The notes under the pieces: generated by a model
Told to the model about the DNA's origin: nothing
What the model saw: only the letters and a program-made list of their open reading frames with translations
Databases searched by the model: none
Assembly (NCBI GenBank): GCA_001664505.1
Contig: CP011806.1
Span: forward strand, 3,535,385-3,599,384
Origin: Acidobacteria bacterium Mor1
GTDB lineage: Bacteria > Acidobacteriota > Polarisedimenticolia > Polarisedimenticolales > Polarisedimenticolaceae
Direction: 5' to 3'
DNA length: 64,000 bases
Program-made: the position numbers and the translations under genes
Shown here: positions 44,262 through 50,944 of the stretch, piece by piece
How positions within the stretch are numbered: position 1 is the first letter of the stretch
How the letters are laid out: each line of letters opens with the position of its first letter

Positions 44262-44924
44262 ATGGGCGATCGCAACCGCAGCCGGATTCTGGAGAGCGCC
44301 GAGGTGCGCTCTCCCTTCCCCGAGGCGGCGCCGCGCAAGGCGGGGCCGGAGGAGCAAGCGGCGCAACGGCAGCGTGAGCTGGAGGCGAAGTTCGAGGCCG
44401 GCCGTAAGGAGGGCTTCGACAAGGGCTTTGCCGACGGCGTGGCCCAGGCCACGGCGAAGTTCGAGGAACAGGCCGCCGCCATGCGCAGCGAGATGTGCGC
44501 GGCGGTGAAGCAATTGGTGACCCTGGAAGAGGAGCGGCTCCACGAGGCGGCCCGGCTGCTCGGAGATCTCGCGCTTCAGGCCGCGACGCAGATTCTGCGG
44601 CAGAAGATCGAGGAAGGGGACACCGTGGCGAGCCGCGCCATTCAGGAGGCGATCGGTGTGCTTCCGCAGGGAGTCTCGATGCGAGCCCGGGTGCATCCCG
44701 ACGACATGGACGGCGCCAACAAGGATCTCGACGGCGAGGTTTCCGCGGGCAAACTGACCCTGGTCAGCGACGCGACGATCACCCGCGGAGGGTGCGTTGT
44801 CGAGAGCGACGCCGGGACGGTCGATGCGACGGTCGAGACCGCCGTCGCCGCCGCGGCCGACGCGCTGACCGGCAGCGCCGAGCCGAGCCCCGCGGAAACG
44901 GCGTCTCCGCCGGAATCGGCATAA
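44262..44924 (+). CDS. fliH: Flagellar assembly protein FliH
   Basis: 220 residues. Typical FliH layout: a charged Gly/Ala/Glu-rich N-terminus, the helix ELEAKFEAGRKEGFDKGFADGVAQATAKFEEQAAAM with GxxxG spacing, then the FliH/HrpE domain (LGDLALQAATQILRQKIEEGDTVASRAIQEAIGVLP; ARVHPDDMDGANKDLDGE; ITRGGCVVESDAGTVDATVETAV). Regulates the FliI ATPase, which here sits in a separate block. Last flagellar gene before the porin. Confidence 0.94.
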   Translation: MGDRNRSRILESAEVRSPFPEAAPRKAGPEEQAAQRQRELEAKFEAGRKEGFDKGFADGVAQATAKFEEQAAAMRSEMCAAVKQLVTLEEERLHEAARLLGDLALQAATQILRQKIEEGDTVASRAIQEAIGVLPQGVSMRARVHPDDMDGANKDLDGEVSAGKLTLVSDATITRGGCVVESDAGTVDATVETAVAAAADALTGSAEPSPAETASPPESA

Positions 44925-45033
44925 ACCCGACCAACCTGCTCCATAACCCCTTAGAACCCTTTCTTCAGTCCTACTACAGTGACGACCCAGGGGATTGTCA
45001 CGTAGGCTCGGGAGACGTGGAAAGGGGTCATTG

Positions 45034-46260
45034 ATGATAAGTCGATCGAGAATGTGGGTCGTCGCCATGCTGGCGCTGGCGATGCTGTTGCCGGCTACTT
45101 CGGTCTGGGCCGACAAGAAGGACTCGCCCGACGATGACAAGGAGACGTTCCGCGAAGCGCTGACCAAGGGCAAGTTCGGAGTCAGCCTGCGTTACCGCTT
45201 CGAGCACGTCGACGACGACAACTTCGCCAAGGACGGGAACGCGTCCACCCTACGTACCACCGCCTGGTATCGCACTGCAGGTTACCGGGGATTGCGCGCC
45301 TTCGTGCAGTTCGAGGACGTGACCGACCTGGGCCTCGACGACGATCACAACAGCGGACTCAACGGTGTGACAAACCGGCCGGCGGTGATCGATCCGGCCA
45401 ACACCAAGGTGCATCAGCTCAACCTCAGCTACACCGGCCTCAGGGACACCAAGTTCGTACTCGGCCGCAGCGAGGTCGTCCTCGACGACGCCCGCTTCGT
45501 CGGCAACGTGCTATGGCGGCAGAACTTCCAGTCGTACAACACCGCGATGTTCACCCAGGAGTCGATCGCGCGCACCAAGATCACCTACGCGCACATCTCG
45601 CGGGTCAACAACGTGCGCACCTCGCGGTTCGACGCCAACAACAACCTGTTGAACCTCAACTTCGATCTGGACCGGGCCGGCACCCTGGTCGTCTATCACT
45701 ACAACCTGGATTTCGACGGGAACGCCCTTCCGTCGACGGCGACCACCGGCGCCAGCTGGAACGGCGCGGCGAAGTCCGGCGAATTCAAGTTTCCCTTCCG
45801 CATCGAGTACGCCAGCCAGAGCGATAACGCCGACAACCCGAATGACGTCGACGCCGACTACCTCCGCGGCCTGTTCGGCTTCGCCCGCGGGCCGTGGACC
45901 GTGACCCTGCTCTACGAGAAACTGAGCGGCAGCCCCCAGGACGGTCAATTCACGACTCCGCTGGCCACGCTGTTCAAGTTCAACGGCTGGGCGGACAAGT
46001 TCCTCGCCACGCCGACCAACGGCCTGGTCGACATGGCGCTGACCGCCAAGTACAAGAAGGGTCCGTTCCTCGTGCTGCTCTCGTTCCACGACTTCGAGGC
46101 GGACACCGGCGGCGCGAGCTACGGCGATGAAACAGACTTCCGGTTCGTCTACACGGCGCCCAACGGCCAGGCCTTCTGGGTCCAGGCGGCGCTGTTCAGC
46201 GGCGACAACGGTTTCACCGACACCAACAAGTACTGGGCGATGACCAGCTTCAAGTTCTGA
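45034..46260 (+). CDS. Outer-membrane beta-barrel porin (alginate-export/OprD-like)
   Basis: 408 residues from ATG 45034 (GAAAGGGG upstream) with a signal peptide (MWVVAMLALAMLLPATSVWA-DKK). The mature protein has alternating amphipathic strands: KFGVSLRYRFEHVDDDNF, STLRTTAWYRTAGYRGLRAFVQFEDV, DTKFVLGRSEVVLDDARFVGNVLWRQNFQSYN, FPFRIEYASQSDNA and FLVLLSFHDFEADTG. It ends in TSFKF, with a terminal Phe as expected for BAM substrates. Resembles alginate-export/OprD-like porins. Separated from fliH by ~110 bases and followed by a hairpin, so probably its own transcript inserted between fliH and fliI. Confidence 0.88.
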   Translation: MISRSRMWVVAMLALAMLLPATSVWADKKDSPDDDKETFREALTKGKFGVSLRYRFEHVDDDNFAKDGNASTLRTTAWYRTAGYRGLRAFVQFEDVTDLGLDDDHNSGLNGVTNRPAVIDPANTKVHQLNLSYTGLRDTKFVLGRSEVVLDDARFVGNVLWRQNFQSYNTAMFTQESIARTKITYAHISRVNNVRTSRFDANNNLLNLNFDLDRAGTLVVYHYNLDFDGNALPSTATTGASWNGAAKSGEFKFPFRIEYASQSDNADNPNDVDADYLRGLFGFARGPWTVTLLYEKLSGSPQDGQFTTPLATLFKFNGWADKFLATPTNGLVDMALTAKYKKGPFLVLLSFHDFEADTGGASYGDETDFRFVYTAPNGQAFWVQAALFSGDNGFTDTNKYWAMTSFKF

Positions 46261-46267
46261 CGGTGAA

Positions 46268-46296
46268 CGGCCGGGGTTCATCGAGAGCCCCGGCCG
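46268..46296 (+). terminator. Hairpin after porin gene
   Basis: CGGCCGGGG (46268-46276) and CCCCGGCCG (46288-46296), 9-bp stem with an 11-base loop, 7 bases after the porin stop. Weak T tract. It faces the minus-strand genes, so it may serve both. Confidence 0.5.
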
Positions 46297-46332
46297 CTTG
46301 CGCAGCTGCGAGATCCGCTCGCGGGAACTCCG

Positions 46333-46761
46333 CTAGGCTTCCTCGCTCTCCTCGTGAACCCCGAACTCTTCAATCTGGCTGAGGAGTTCCCGAGCCTCTT
46401 CCAGGCGCTCCGGCTCGACCAGCACCTCGGGGATTCCGATCAACGCGTCGCTGCTGACTCCCGACAACCGGGGGTAGCCCACCAGATCGTGGGTGCGCTC
46501 GTTGGCGATATGGTGGCGAATCCCCTGGGCGTCGAGCAGGGACTTCACCATCGGGATCAGGCCGGTGTTGTGGATTCGCCCCAGCCGCACGAAGCCGGTG
46601 AACTCCGCCTCGCCGGCAGACCCGGCGCCATCGGTGGCCCAATCGGGCTTCTGCTCGGTCAGGCCTTCACCGCACTTGGGGCAGTCGGTCGTTCCGGCAC
46701 GGTACTCTCCGGGGAGTCCGCTGCGGACGACGTCCGGACAGGCTCGGTTGGCACAGTACAT
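46333..46761 (-). CDS. Zinc-ribbon plus DUF2007-like protein
   Basis: 142 residues from ATG 46761 with AGGAGGG upstream; the longer frame upstream has no support. The N-terminal ~35 residues carry two Cys pairs (YCANRACP, DCPKCGEG), like a small zinc ribbon. Residues about 55-135 match the DUF2007 domain: FTGFVRLGRIHNTGLIPMVKSLLDAQGIRHHI and LVEPERLEEARELLSQIEEF, a ferredoxin-like fold proposed as a signal-transducing module. Function unknown. Confidence 0.82.
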   Translation of the reverse strand: MYCANRACPDVVRSGLPGEYRAGTTDCPKCGEGLTEQKPDWATDGAGSAGEAEFTGFVRLGRIHNTGLIPMVKSLLDAQGIRHHIANERTHDLVGYPRLSGVSSDALIGIPEVLVEPERLEEARELLSQIEEFGVHEESEEA

Positions 46762-46834
46762 AGGTACCCTCCTCTCTTGTCCCGATGATACGCCATTTGC
46801 GCCGGTTGGGTTCCGTCGGCCGATGCGTGCGAGA

Positions 46835-47191
46835 TCACGGAGCGCCGGCGGGCTCAATCCTCCGATCCACGGTTGCGTCTCGACTACCGCGGATCCTGGA
46901 CACGATCGCGGCGATGAGCGCCCAGAGGATCGACCCGTTGATCCACGGAACAGCAAACAGCAAGAGGATCGCAAAAGTATTGTCGTACCCGTTTTCGGTA
47001 AACACGAAGAACCAGAGCGGAGCGATCACGAGCGACGTGGGTGCAAGGAGTAGCAACCAGACCATGAATGGCCAGAAGACTCCGTGCCCTGCGCCCAACA
47101 TCGCGATCGCGAACAGGCCGAAGGCCGCGATGACTACCGCATAGCCGACGAGGAAAGCAGGGAACTTCCACGTGCGGTACAGCCGCAACAT
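46835..47191 (-). CDS. Small four-helix membrane protein, function unknown
   Basis: 118 residues from ATG 47191, 2 bases after the DUF1801 gene stop, so coupled to it. About three to four membrane helices: FLVGYAVVIAAFGLFAIAMLG, GVFWPFMVWLLLLAPTSLVIAPLWFFVF, TFAILLLFAVPWINGSILWALIAAIVS. The basic end (SRIRGSRDATVDRRIE) lies inside. No family recognised. Confidence 0.7.
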   Translation of the reverse strand: MLRLYRTWKFPAFLVGYAVVIAAFGLFAIAMLGAGHGVFWPFMVWLLLLAPTSLVIAPLWFFVFTENGYDNTFAILLLFAVPWINGSILWALIAAIVSRIRGSRDATVDRRIEPAGAP

Positions 47192-47193
47192 GT

Positions 47194-47598
47194 CTACGTT
47201 CCGTTTCGCGTGGCGCAACGTCTCATATCCGTGTAGGCCATCTCCAGCAGCATCGCCAACGTCTCCTCGTCGACTTCGTGACCGGGGCCCAGCTTGACGT
47301 GCCGCATCATCTTGCCGCTGCCCTGCAGCAGGCCGGCGGGATCGGGAAGCTCGGCGCCGCGATAAAAGCCCAGGTTGACGTGAGCCTTGAACACCGCGAC
47401 GTAGGCGAAAGCCGCGTCGCCGACACAGGCGGTGGGGTGGCCGTCGTGGATCAACTCCCGCACGTCGTCGCCGCATGCGCGCAGCGCTTCGAACCAGCGA
47501 CGAGCGATCTCACCCAACGGTCCCGGCCGGGAAACCAACCATGCATCGACCCCGGCGTCGCGCTTGCGGGCCGCAGGGAAGCGAAAGAGATCGCTCAT
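47194..47598 (-). CDS. DUF1801-like protein
   Basis: 134 residues. DUF1801-type pattern: VSRPGPLGEIARRWFEALRACGDDVRELIHDGHPTACVGDAAFAYVAVFKAHVNLGFYRGAELPDPAGLLQGSGKMMRHVKLG, the segment in which these proteins predict a small YdhG-like fold with a conserved F.y...HVNLGF. Role unknown. In a minus-strand group with the 118-residue membrane protein downstream and a 78-residue protein 20 bases upstream. Confidence 0.82.
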   Translation of the reverse strand: MSDLFRFPAARKRDAGVDAWLVSRPGPLGEIARRWFEALRACGDDVRELIHDGHPTACVGDAAFAYVAVFKAHVNLGFYRGAELPDPAGLLQGSGKMMRHVKLGPGHEVDEETLAMLLEMAYTDMRRCATRNGT

Positions 47599-47617
47599 GG
47601 CCTCTCCGGTGCCGGCG

Positions 47618-47854
47618 CTAGTCGCCGTGCCGCTCGAACAACTCCTCGATCATCGACTTGTCGTGAATCTCCCCGTCGCTTTTGAAGATCTCGACCTCGA
47701 CGCTGCCGTCGGCCATGAACTCGACCTCCCAGCGTTCGTTGGGAACGGTGATCTCCGCCATCACCGCGCCTTCGCGCAGACTCGAGAGGTGGTAGTGGAT
47801 CTCCGCCTCGTCGAGGCGATCGAGGAAATCGGTCAGCTTGGAGAGTTTCGCCAT
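47618..47854 (-). CDS. Small acidic alpha/beta protein, function unknown
   Basis: 78 residues from ATG 47854. KLTDFLDRLDEAEIHYHLSSLREGAVMAEITVPNERWEVEFMADGSVEVEIFKSDGEIHD, a helix followed by four strands and a final helix (SMIEELFERHGD). A regular small fold with good codon use, so likely real. Family not recognised. First of the minus-strand group, 280 bases from fliI. Confidence 0.75.
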   Translation of the reverse strand: MAKLSKLTDFLDRLDEAEIHYHLSSLREGAVMAEITVPNERWEVEFMADGSVEVEIFKSDGEIHDKSMIEELFERHGD

Positions 47855-48029
47855 CGGGTCCGCCCTGGTTGGAAAAGTCAGCCTGGAAGATCTCGGTTGG
47901 AGCCGGAGCTTAGCACCGGCCCGGCCCGGCCGATCAGCGATCCGCACCCCCTGTCGATACCCGGTCACCGCGGCCGCTGCGGAGCGACGAGATCCCGACG
48001 ACCCCCCTCCGGGGCAAGGCCCACCTCCC

Positions 48030-48060
48030 GACTCAAATCACTGCAATTAATGCACTTAGC
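48030..48060 (+). promoter_or_regulatory. Candidate activator site upstream of the fliI sigma-54 promoter
   Basis: GACTCAAATC (48030-48039) and CACTTAGC (48053-48060), 23 bases apart; the second box ends 18 bases before the -24 GG. A partly symmetric AT-rich piece, TGCAATTAATGCA, lies between them. Compared with the sites before fliN and the TPR gene. Confidence 0.45.
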
Positions 48061-48076
48061 AGCACTGTCGCGCTCC

Positions 48077-48092
48077 TGGTACGCCGGTTGCT
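48077..48092 (+). promoter_or_regulatory. Sigma-54 promoter of fliI-fliJ-motE operon
   Basis: TGGTACGCCGGTTGCT: -24 GG (48078-48079), ten bases, -12 GC (48090-48091), differing from TGGCACG-N4-TTGCW only by T for C. It is 42 bases before the GTG of fliI. Confidence 0.8.
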
Positions 48093-48134
48093 GTGTATCG
48101 GGTCGACGGGCGAGGACCGCCCGCAAGGAGACCC

Positions 48135-49478
48135 GTGACGACCAGCCTCGAGACCCTGTTGGCGCCGGCCCTCAAACGGGCCGCCGAGATCCAGCCCTAC
48201 CGGGCCACCGGGACCGTGTCCCGGGTGGTGGGACTCTCGGTGGAGTCCGACGGCCCCCCCTGCAGCGTCGGCGAGGAGTGCCTGCTGCTCGATACCCAGG
48301 GCAAGGTGCTCTCCCGCTCCCAGGTGGTCGGCTTCTCCGGAAGCCGGGTGATCAGCATGCCGATCGACCGGCTGCATGGCCTGGCCGTGGGCTCCAAGGT
48401 AGTGGCTCTCGGTCGCCAGCCGACCCTCTGCGTCGGCGACGGCATGCTCGGCCGGGTACTCGACGCCGACGGCCAACCACTCGACGAAGGGCCGCCGGTG
48501 GAAACCGATGTGCGCTACCCGCTGGATTGTCTTGCCCCACCGGCCCTCAGCCGCCAACGGATCAGCGAACCCTTCGTCAGCGGCGTACGGGTCATCGACG
48601 GCATGCTCTCGATGGGCGTCGGCCAACGCATCGGCATCATGGCCGGAAGCGGCGTAGGCAAGAGCACCCTGCTCGGCATGATCGCCCGTCACGCCAAGGC
48701 GGACGTGGCGGTAATCGCGCTCGTAGGCGAACGCGGCCGCGAGGTACGGGATTTCATCGAAGAAGACCTGAGCCGGCAGGGCCTGGAACACACGGTGGTG
48801 TTCGTCGCCACCTCCGACGAACCACCCCTGCGCCGCATTCGCGCCGCCCTGGCGGCCACGGCCACTGCGGAGTACTTCCGCGATCAGGGCAAGCGGGTTG
48901 TGCTGTTGATGGATTCGATCACCCGGGTGGCGATGGCCCAGCGGGAGGTCGGCCTTTCCATGGGCGAGCCTCCGTCGTCCAAGGGCTATCCCCCGTCGGT
49001 GTTCTCGCTGTTGCCGCAGTTGGTCGAACGCGCCGGCGCCGTGCGCGATGGAGGCAGCATCACCGGGCTGTACTCGGTCTACGTCGAAGGGGATGACATG
49101 AACGAGCCGATCGCCGACGCGGCCCGCTCCCTGCTCGACGGACATATCGTGCTGACCCGGGACCTGGCCTCGAAAGGGCACTACCCCGCCATCGACGTGC
49201 TGGACAGCATCAGCCGGCTGATGCCCCAGGTCAGCGAACCCGATCAGCTCACTCACTCGAGAGAGTTGCGCCAACGGCTCGCCGCCCATCGGGACGCCGA
49301 GGACATGATCCTCGTCGGCGCCTATCACGCCGGCAGCAATCCCAAGGTCGACGCCGCCCTCCGCTCGTGGGAACCGATGATCGGTTTCCTGACCCAGGAG
49401 AAACAACACGGCGCCTCGTTGGAAGAAACGCGGGCAGCGCTGGCCGCCGCGGCGCTCGCCGGTGAAGAGTCGGTCTGA
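48135..49478 (+). CDS. fliI: Flagellar export ATPase FliI
   Basis: 447 residues from GTG 48135, which has AAGGAG at the right distance; a GTG further up (48093) overlaps the promoter -12 and is unlikely. Walker A AGSGVGKST (170-178). LVGERGREVRDFIEEDL, DEPPLRRIRAALAATATAEYFRDQGKRVVLLMDSITRVAMAQREVGLSMGEPP and GSITGLYSVYVEGDDMNEPIADAARSLLDGHIVLTRDLA are characteristic of FliI/SctN ATPases. It energises substrate unfolding at the export gate. Stop overlaps fliJ by one base. Confidence 0.97.
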   Translation: MTTSLETLLAPALKRAAEIQPYRATGTVSRVVGLSVESDGPPCSVGEECLLLDTQGKVLSRSQVVGFSGSRVISMPIDRLHGLAVGSKVVALGRQPTLCVGDGMLGRVLDADGQPLDEGPPVETDVRYPLDCLAPPALSRQRISEPFVSGVRVIDGMLSMGVGQRIGIMAGSGVGKSTLLGMIARHAKADVAVIALVGERGREVRDFIEEDLSRQGLEHTVVFVATSDEPPLRRIRAALAATATAEYFRDQGKRVVLLMDSITRVAMAQREVGLSMGEPPSSKGYPPSVFSLLPQLVERAGAVRDGGSITGLYSVYVEGDDMNEPIADAARSLLDGHIVLTRDLASKGHYPAIDVLDSISRLMPQVSEPDQLTHSRELRQRLAAHRDAEDMILVGAYHAGSNPKVDAALRSWEPMIGFLTQEKQHGASLEETRAALAAAALAGEESV

Positions 49479-49909
49479 TGCGGCGCTTCGAGTTTCGCCT
49501 GGCGCGGCTGGAGAAAATGCGGGAGCTACGCCGCCGTGAGGCGCGGGTCGCGCTGGCCCAGGCGGTGGCGGCTCGCGACTCGAAACGCCGCGCCCTCGCC
49601 GAAGCGGAAACCATGTACCGCCAGGCGATCTACACCGAGCTGGACGAGGGCGCCCACGACATCACCGTCTGGCGCGAACTGATGGCGCGGCGAGAGCGAG
49701 CGCGGGAAAGCGTGGGCTACGCCGCCACGAAGGAACAGGAGGCGACGCTGTCTCTCGCCGAAGCCGAGGCGGCCTACGCCGAGGCATCGCGGAAGCACCG
49801 CGCCCTTGAACGCTTGCGAGAGAAACGCTACGCCCGTTGGCGTGAAGAAGAGAAGCAAGAGGAACAGAAGTTCCTCGACGAGAACTATCTGCTGAGGTCC
49901 CGACCATGA
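49478..49909 (+). CDS. fliJ: Flagellar export protein FliJ
   Basis: 143 residues, almost wholly coiled coil: RRFEFRLARLEKMRELRRREARVALAQAVAARDSKRRALAEAE and REKRYARWREEEKQEEQKFLDENYLLR. The N-terminal F.F.L..L..mR pattern is typical of FliJ. Stalk protein of the FliHI ATPase ring. One-base overlap with fliI and ATGA overlap with the MotE-like gene. Confidence 0.93.
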   Translation: MRRFEFRLARLEKMRELRRREARVALAQAVAARDSKRRALAEAETMYRQAIYTELDEGAHDITVWRELMARRERARESVGYAATKEQEATLSLAEAEAAYAEASRKHRALERLREKRYARWREEEKQEEQKFLDENYLLRSRP

Positions 49910-50799
49910 GAGTGCTGATCCAGATGAGACCGAAGAGTTCGAAGGACAAGCGCACGGCGAAGGGTGAGGGCAAACCGCGACGACCGGCACGCTGGCTGTT
50001 GGGGTCGGTGTTGCTGCTCGACCTGATCGTCGGGTTGATCGTCCTGCCCGGCAGTCTCGGACTCGCCCCGGCGCTGGCCCAGTCGAAGAAGAAGGGGGAT
50101 CCGCCGCCGAAGTCCCTGACCCTCGACGCGATTCAGTTGCTGGGCAAGGAGCTGGACGCGCGTACCGAGGAGTTGATCCTGCGGGAGAACCAGATGGCCG
50201 ACGCCGCAGCAGCCAAGGCGGAGAAGGAACAGGCGGCGCTGGAAGCGGCAGCCGAGGCGGGCGAAGGAGATCCCACCGCCTTGACGACGCCCAAGCCTCT
50301 CGCCGGAACCGATGGCGACGACCCGGCCGCCAAACTCAACGCCCCGCTCTATACCGCGGGGTCGTTGCGTGCGTTGGGGGAACAGCTGGTCGACCGGGCC
50401 GAAGCGCTGAAGCGCCGCGAAGCGGAGCTGGACGAGGCGCTGCGCGCGGAAGAAGTGCTGCGCCGCTCGGGAGTGCTCGAGCAGCCTGAGGAAGAAACCG
50501 AGCCGGAGCCCGAACCGGAGCCGGAGCCCGAACCCGAGCCCGAACCGGACCCTGCGGCGATCGCGGCCAGGGAAGCATTCGCCCGGCTGCAGCAGGCCTA
50601 CGAGAAAATGGAGCCGGAATCGGCCGCCATCGCGCTGTCGCAGCTCGCCACCCGGGATCGTGAAGCGGTGGTGGCGCTGCTCAACGGATGGAAGCCCCGC
50701 ACTTCCGGCGCGATCCTCGACGCGCTGACCCAGAGCGATCCGGCGCTGGCCGCCGACCTTTCCTACGAGATCTACAAGCGCGGCAAGGACGCGGAGTAG
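49906..50799 (+). CDS. MotE-like protein with MgtE-N type domain
   Basis: 297 residues. N-terminal membrane anchor (RWLLGSVLLLDLIVGLIVLPGSLGLA) after a basic cytoplasmic start, a helical region (TLDAIQLLGKELDARTEELILRENQMADAAAAKAEKEQAA; LRALGEQLVDRAEALKRREAELDEALRAEE), then a Glu-Pro repeat (about 200-216), and a C-terminal MgtE_N-like domain (QQAYEKMEPESAAIALSQLATRDREAVVALLNGWKPRTSGAILDAL). MotE proteins in other bacteria fold MotC or assist motor assembly in the periplasm. Last gene of the operon, then a terminator. Confidence 0.85.
   Translation: MRVLIQMRPKSSKDKRTAKGEGKPRRPARWLLGSVLLLDLIVGLIVLPGSLGLAPALAQSKKKGDPPPKSLTLDAIQLLGKELDARTEELILRENQMADAAAAKAEKEQAALEAAAEAGEGDPTALTTPKPLAGTDGDDPAAKLNAPLYTAGSLRALGEQLVDRAEALKRREAELDEALRAEEVLRRSGVLEQPEEETEPEPEPEPEPEPEPEPDPAAIAAREAFARLQQAYEKMEPESAAIALSQLATRDREAVVALLNGWKPRTSGAILDALTQSDPALAADLSYEIYKRGKDAE
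50506..50549 (+). repeat. Glu-Pro (EP) codon repeat in the MotE-like gene
   Basis: Runs of GAG/CCG/GAA/CCC codons encode EPEPEPEPEPEPEPEP, eight or so repeats. Such EP tracts form stiff rods, here between the coiled coil and the MgtE-like domain. Mixed codons mean it is not a simple DNA slippage repeat. Confidence 0.85.
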
Positions 50800-50850
50800 G
50801 GCGGCCGAGAGGCGGCAAGGCCTTGCCGCTTCGTTGCCGCTCACTTGCTG

Positions 50851-50874
50851 AAAGCCCCTGCTACCGGGGCTTTC
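50851..50874 (+). terminator. Terminator hairpin between motE-like gene and fliK
   Basis: AAAGCCCC (50851-50858), 7-base loop, GGGGCTTT (50866-50873). Eight-bp stem, only 7 bases before the fliK sigma-54 promoter, so it insulates the two transcripts. Confidence 0.7.
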
Positions 50875-50880
50875 GACGAT

Positions 50881-50896
50881 TGGCACGACGAATGCT
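50881..50896 (+). promoter_or_regulatory. Sigma-54 promoter of fliK
   Basis: TGGCACGACGAATGCT: -24 GG (50882-50883), ten bases, -12 GC (50894-50895), perfect -24 half. About 50 bases before the favoured fliK start. No clear copy of the CACTTAGC element at 17 bases upstream. Confidence 0.8.
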
Positions 50897-50944
50897 TCTT
50901 ACGCGGTCGAGCGTTCCAGGGTGGAGCGCCACTGCGAGGAAGTT

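Noticed and set aside
42291-45173. 960-codon minus-strand frame opposite fliF-fliG-fliH
   Set aside because: Spans three certain flagellar genes in antisense; an artefact of high GC.
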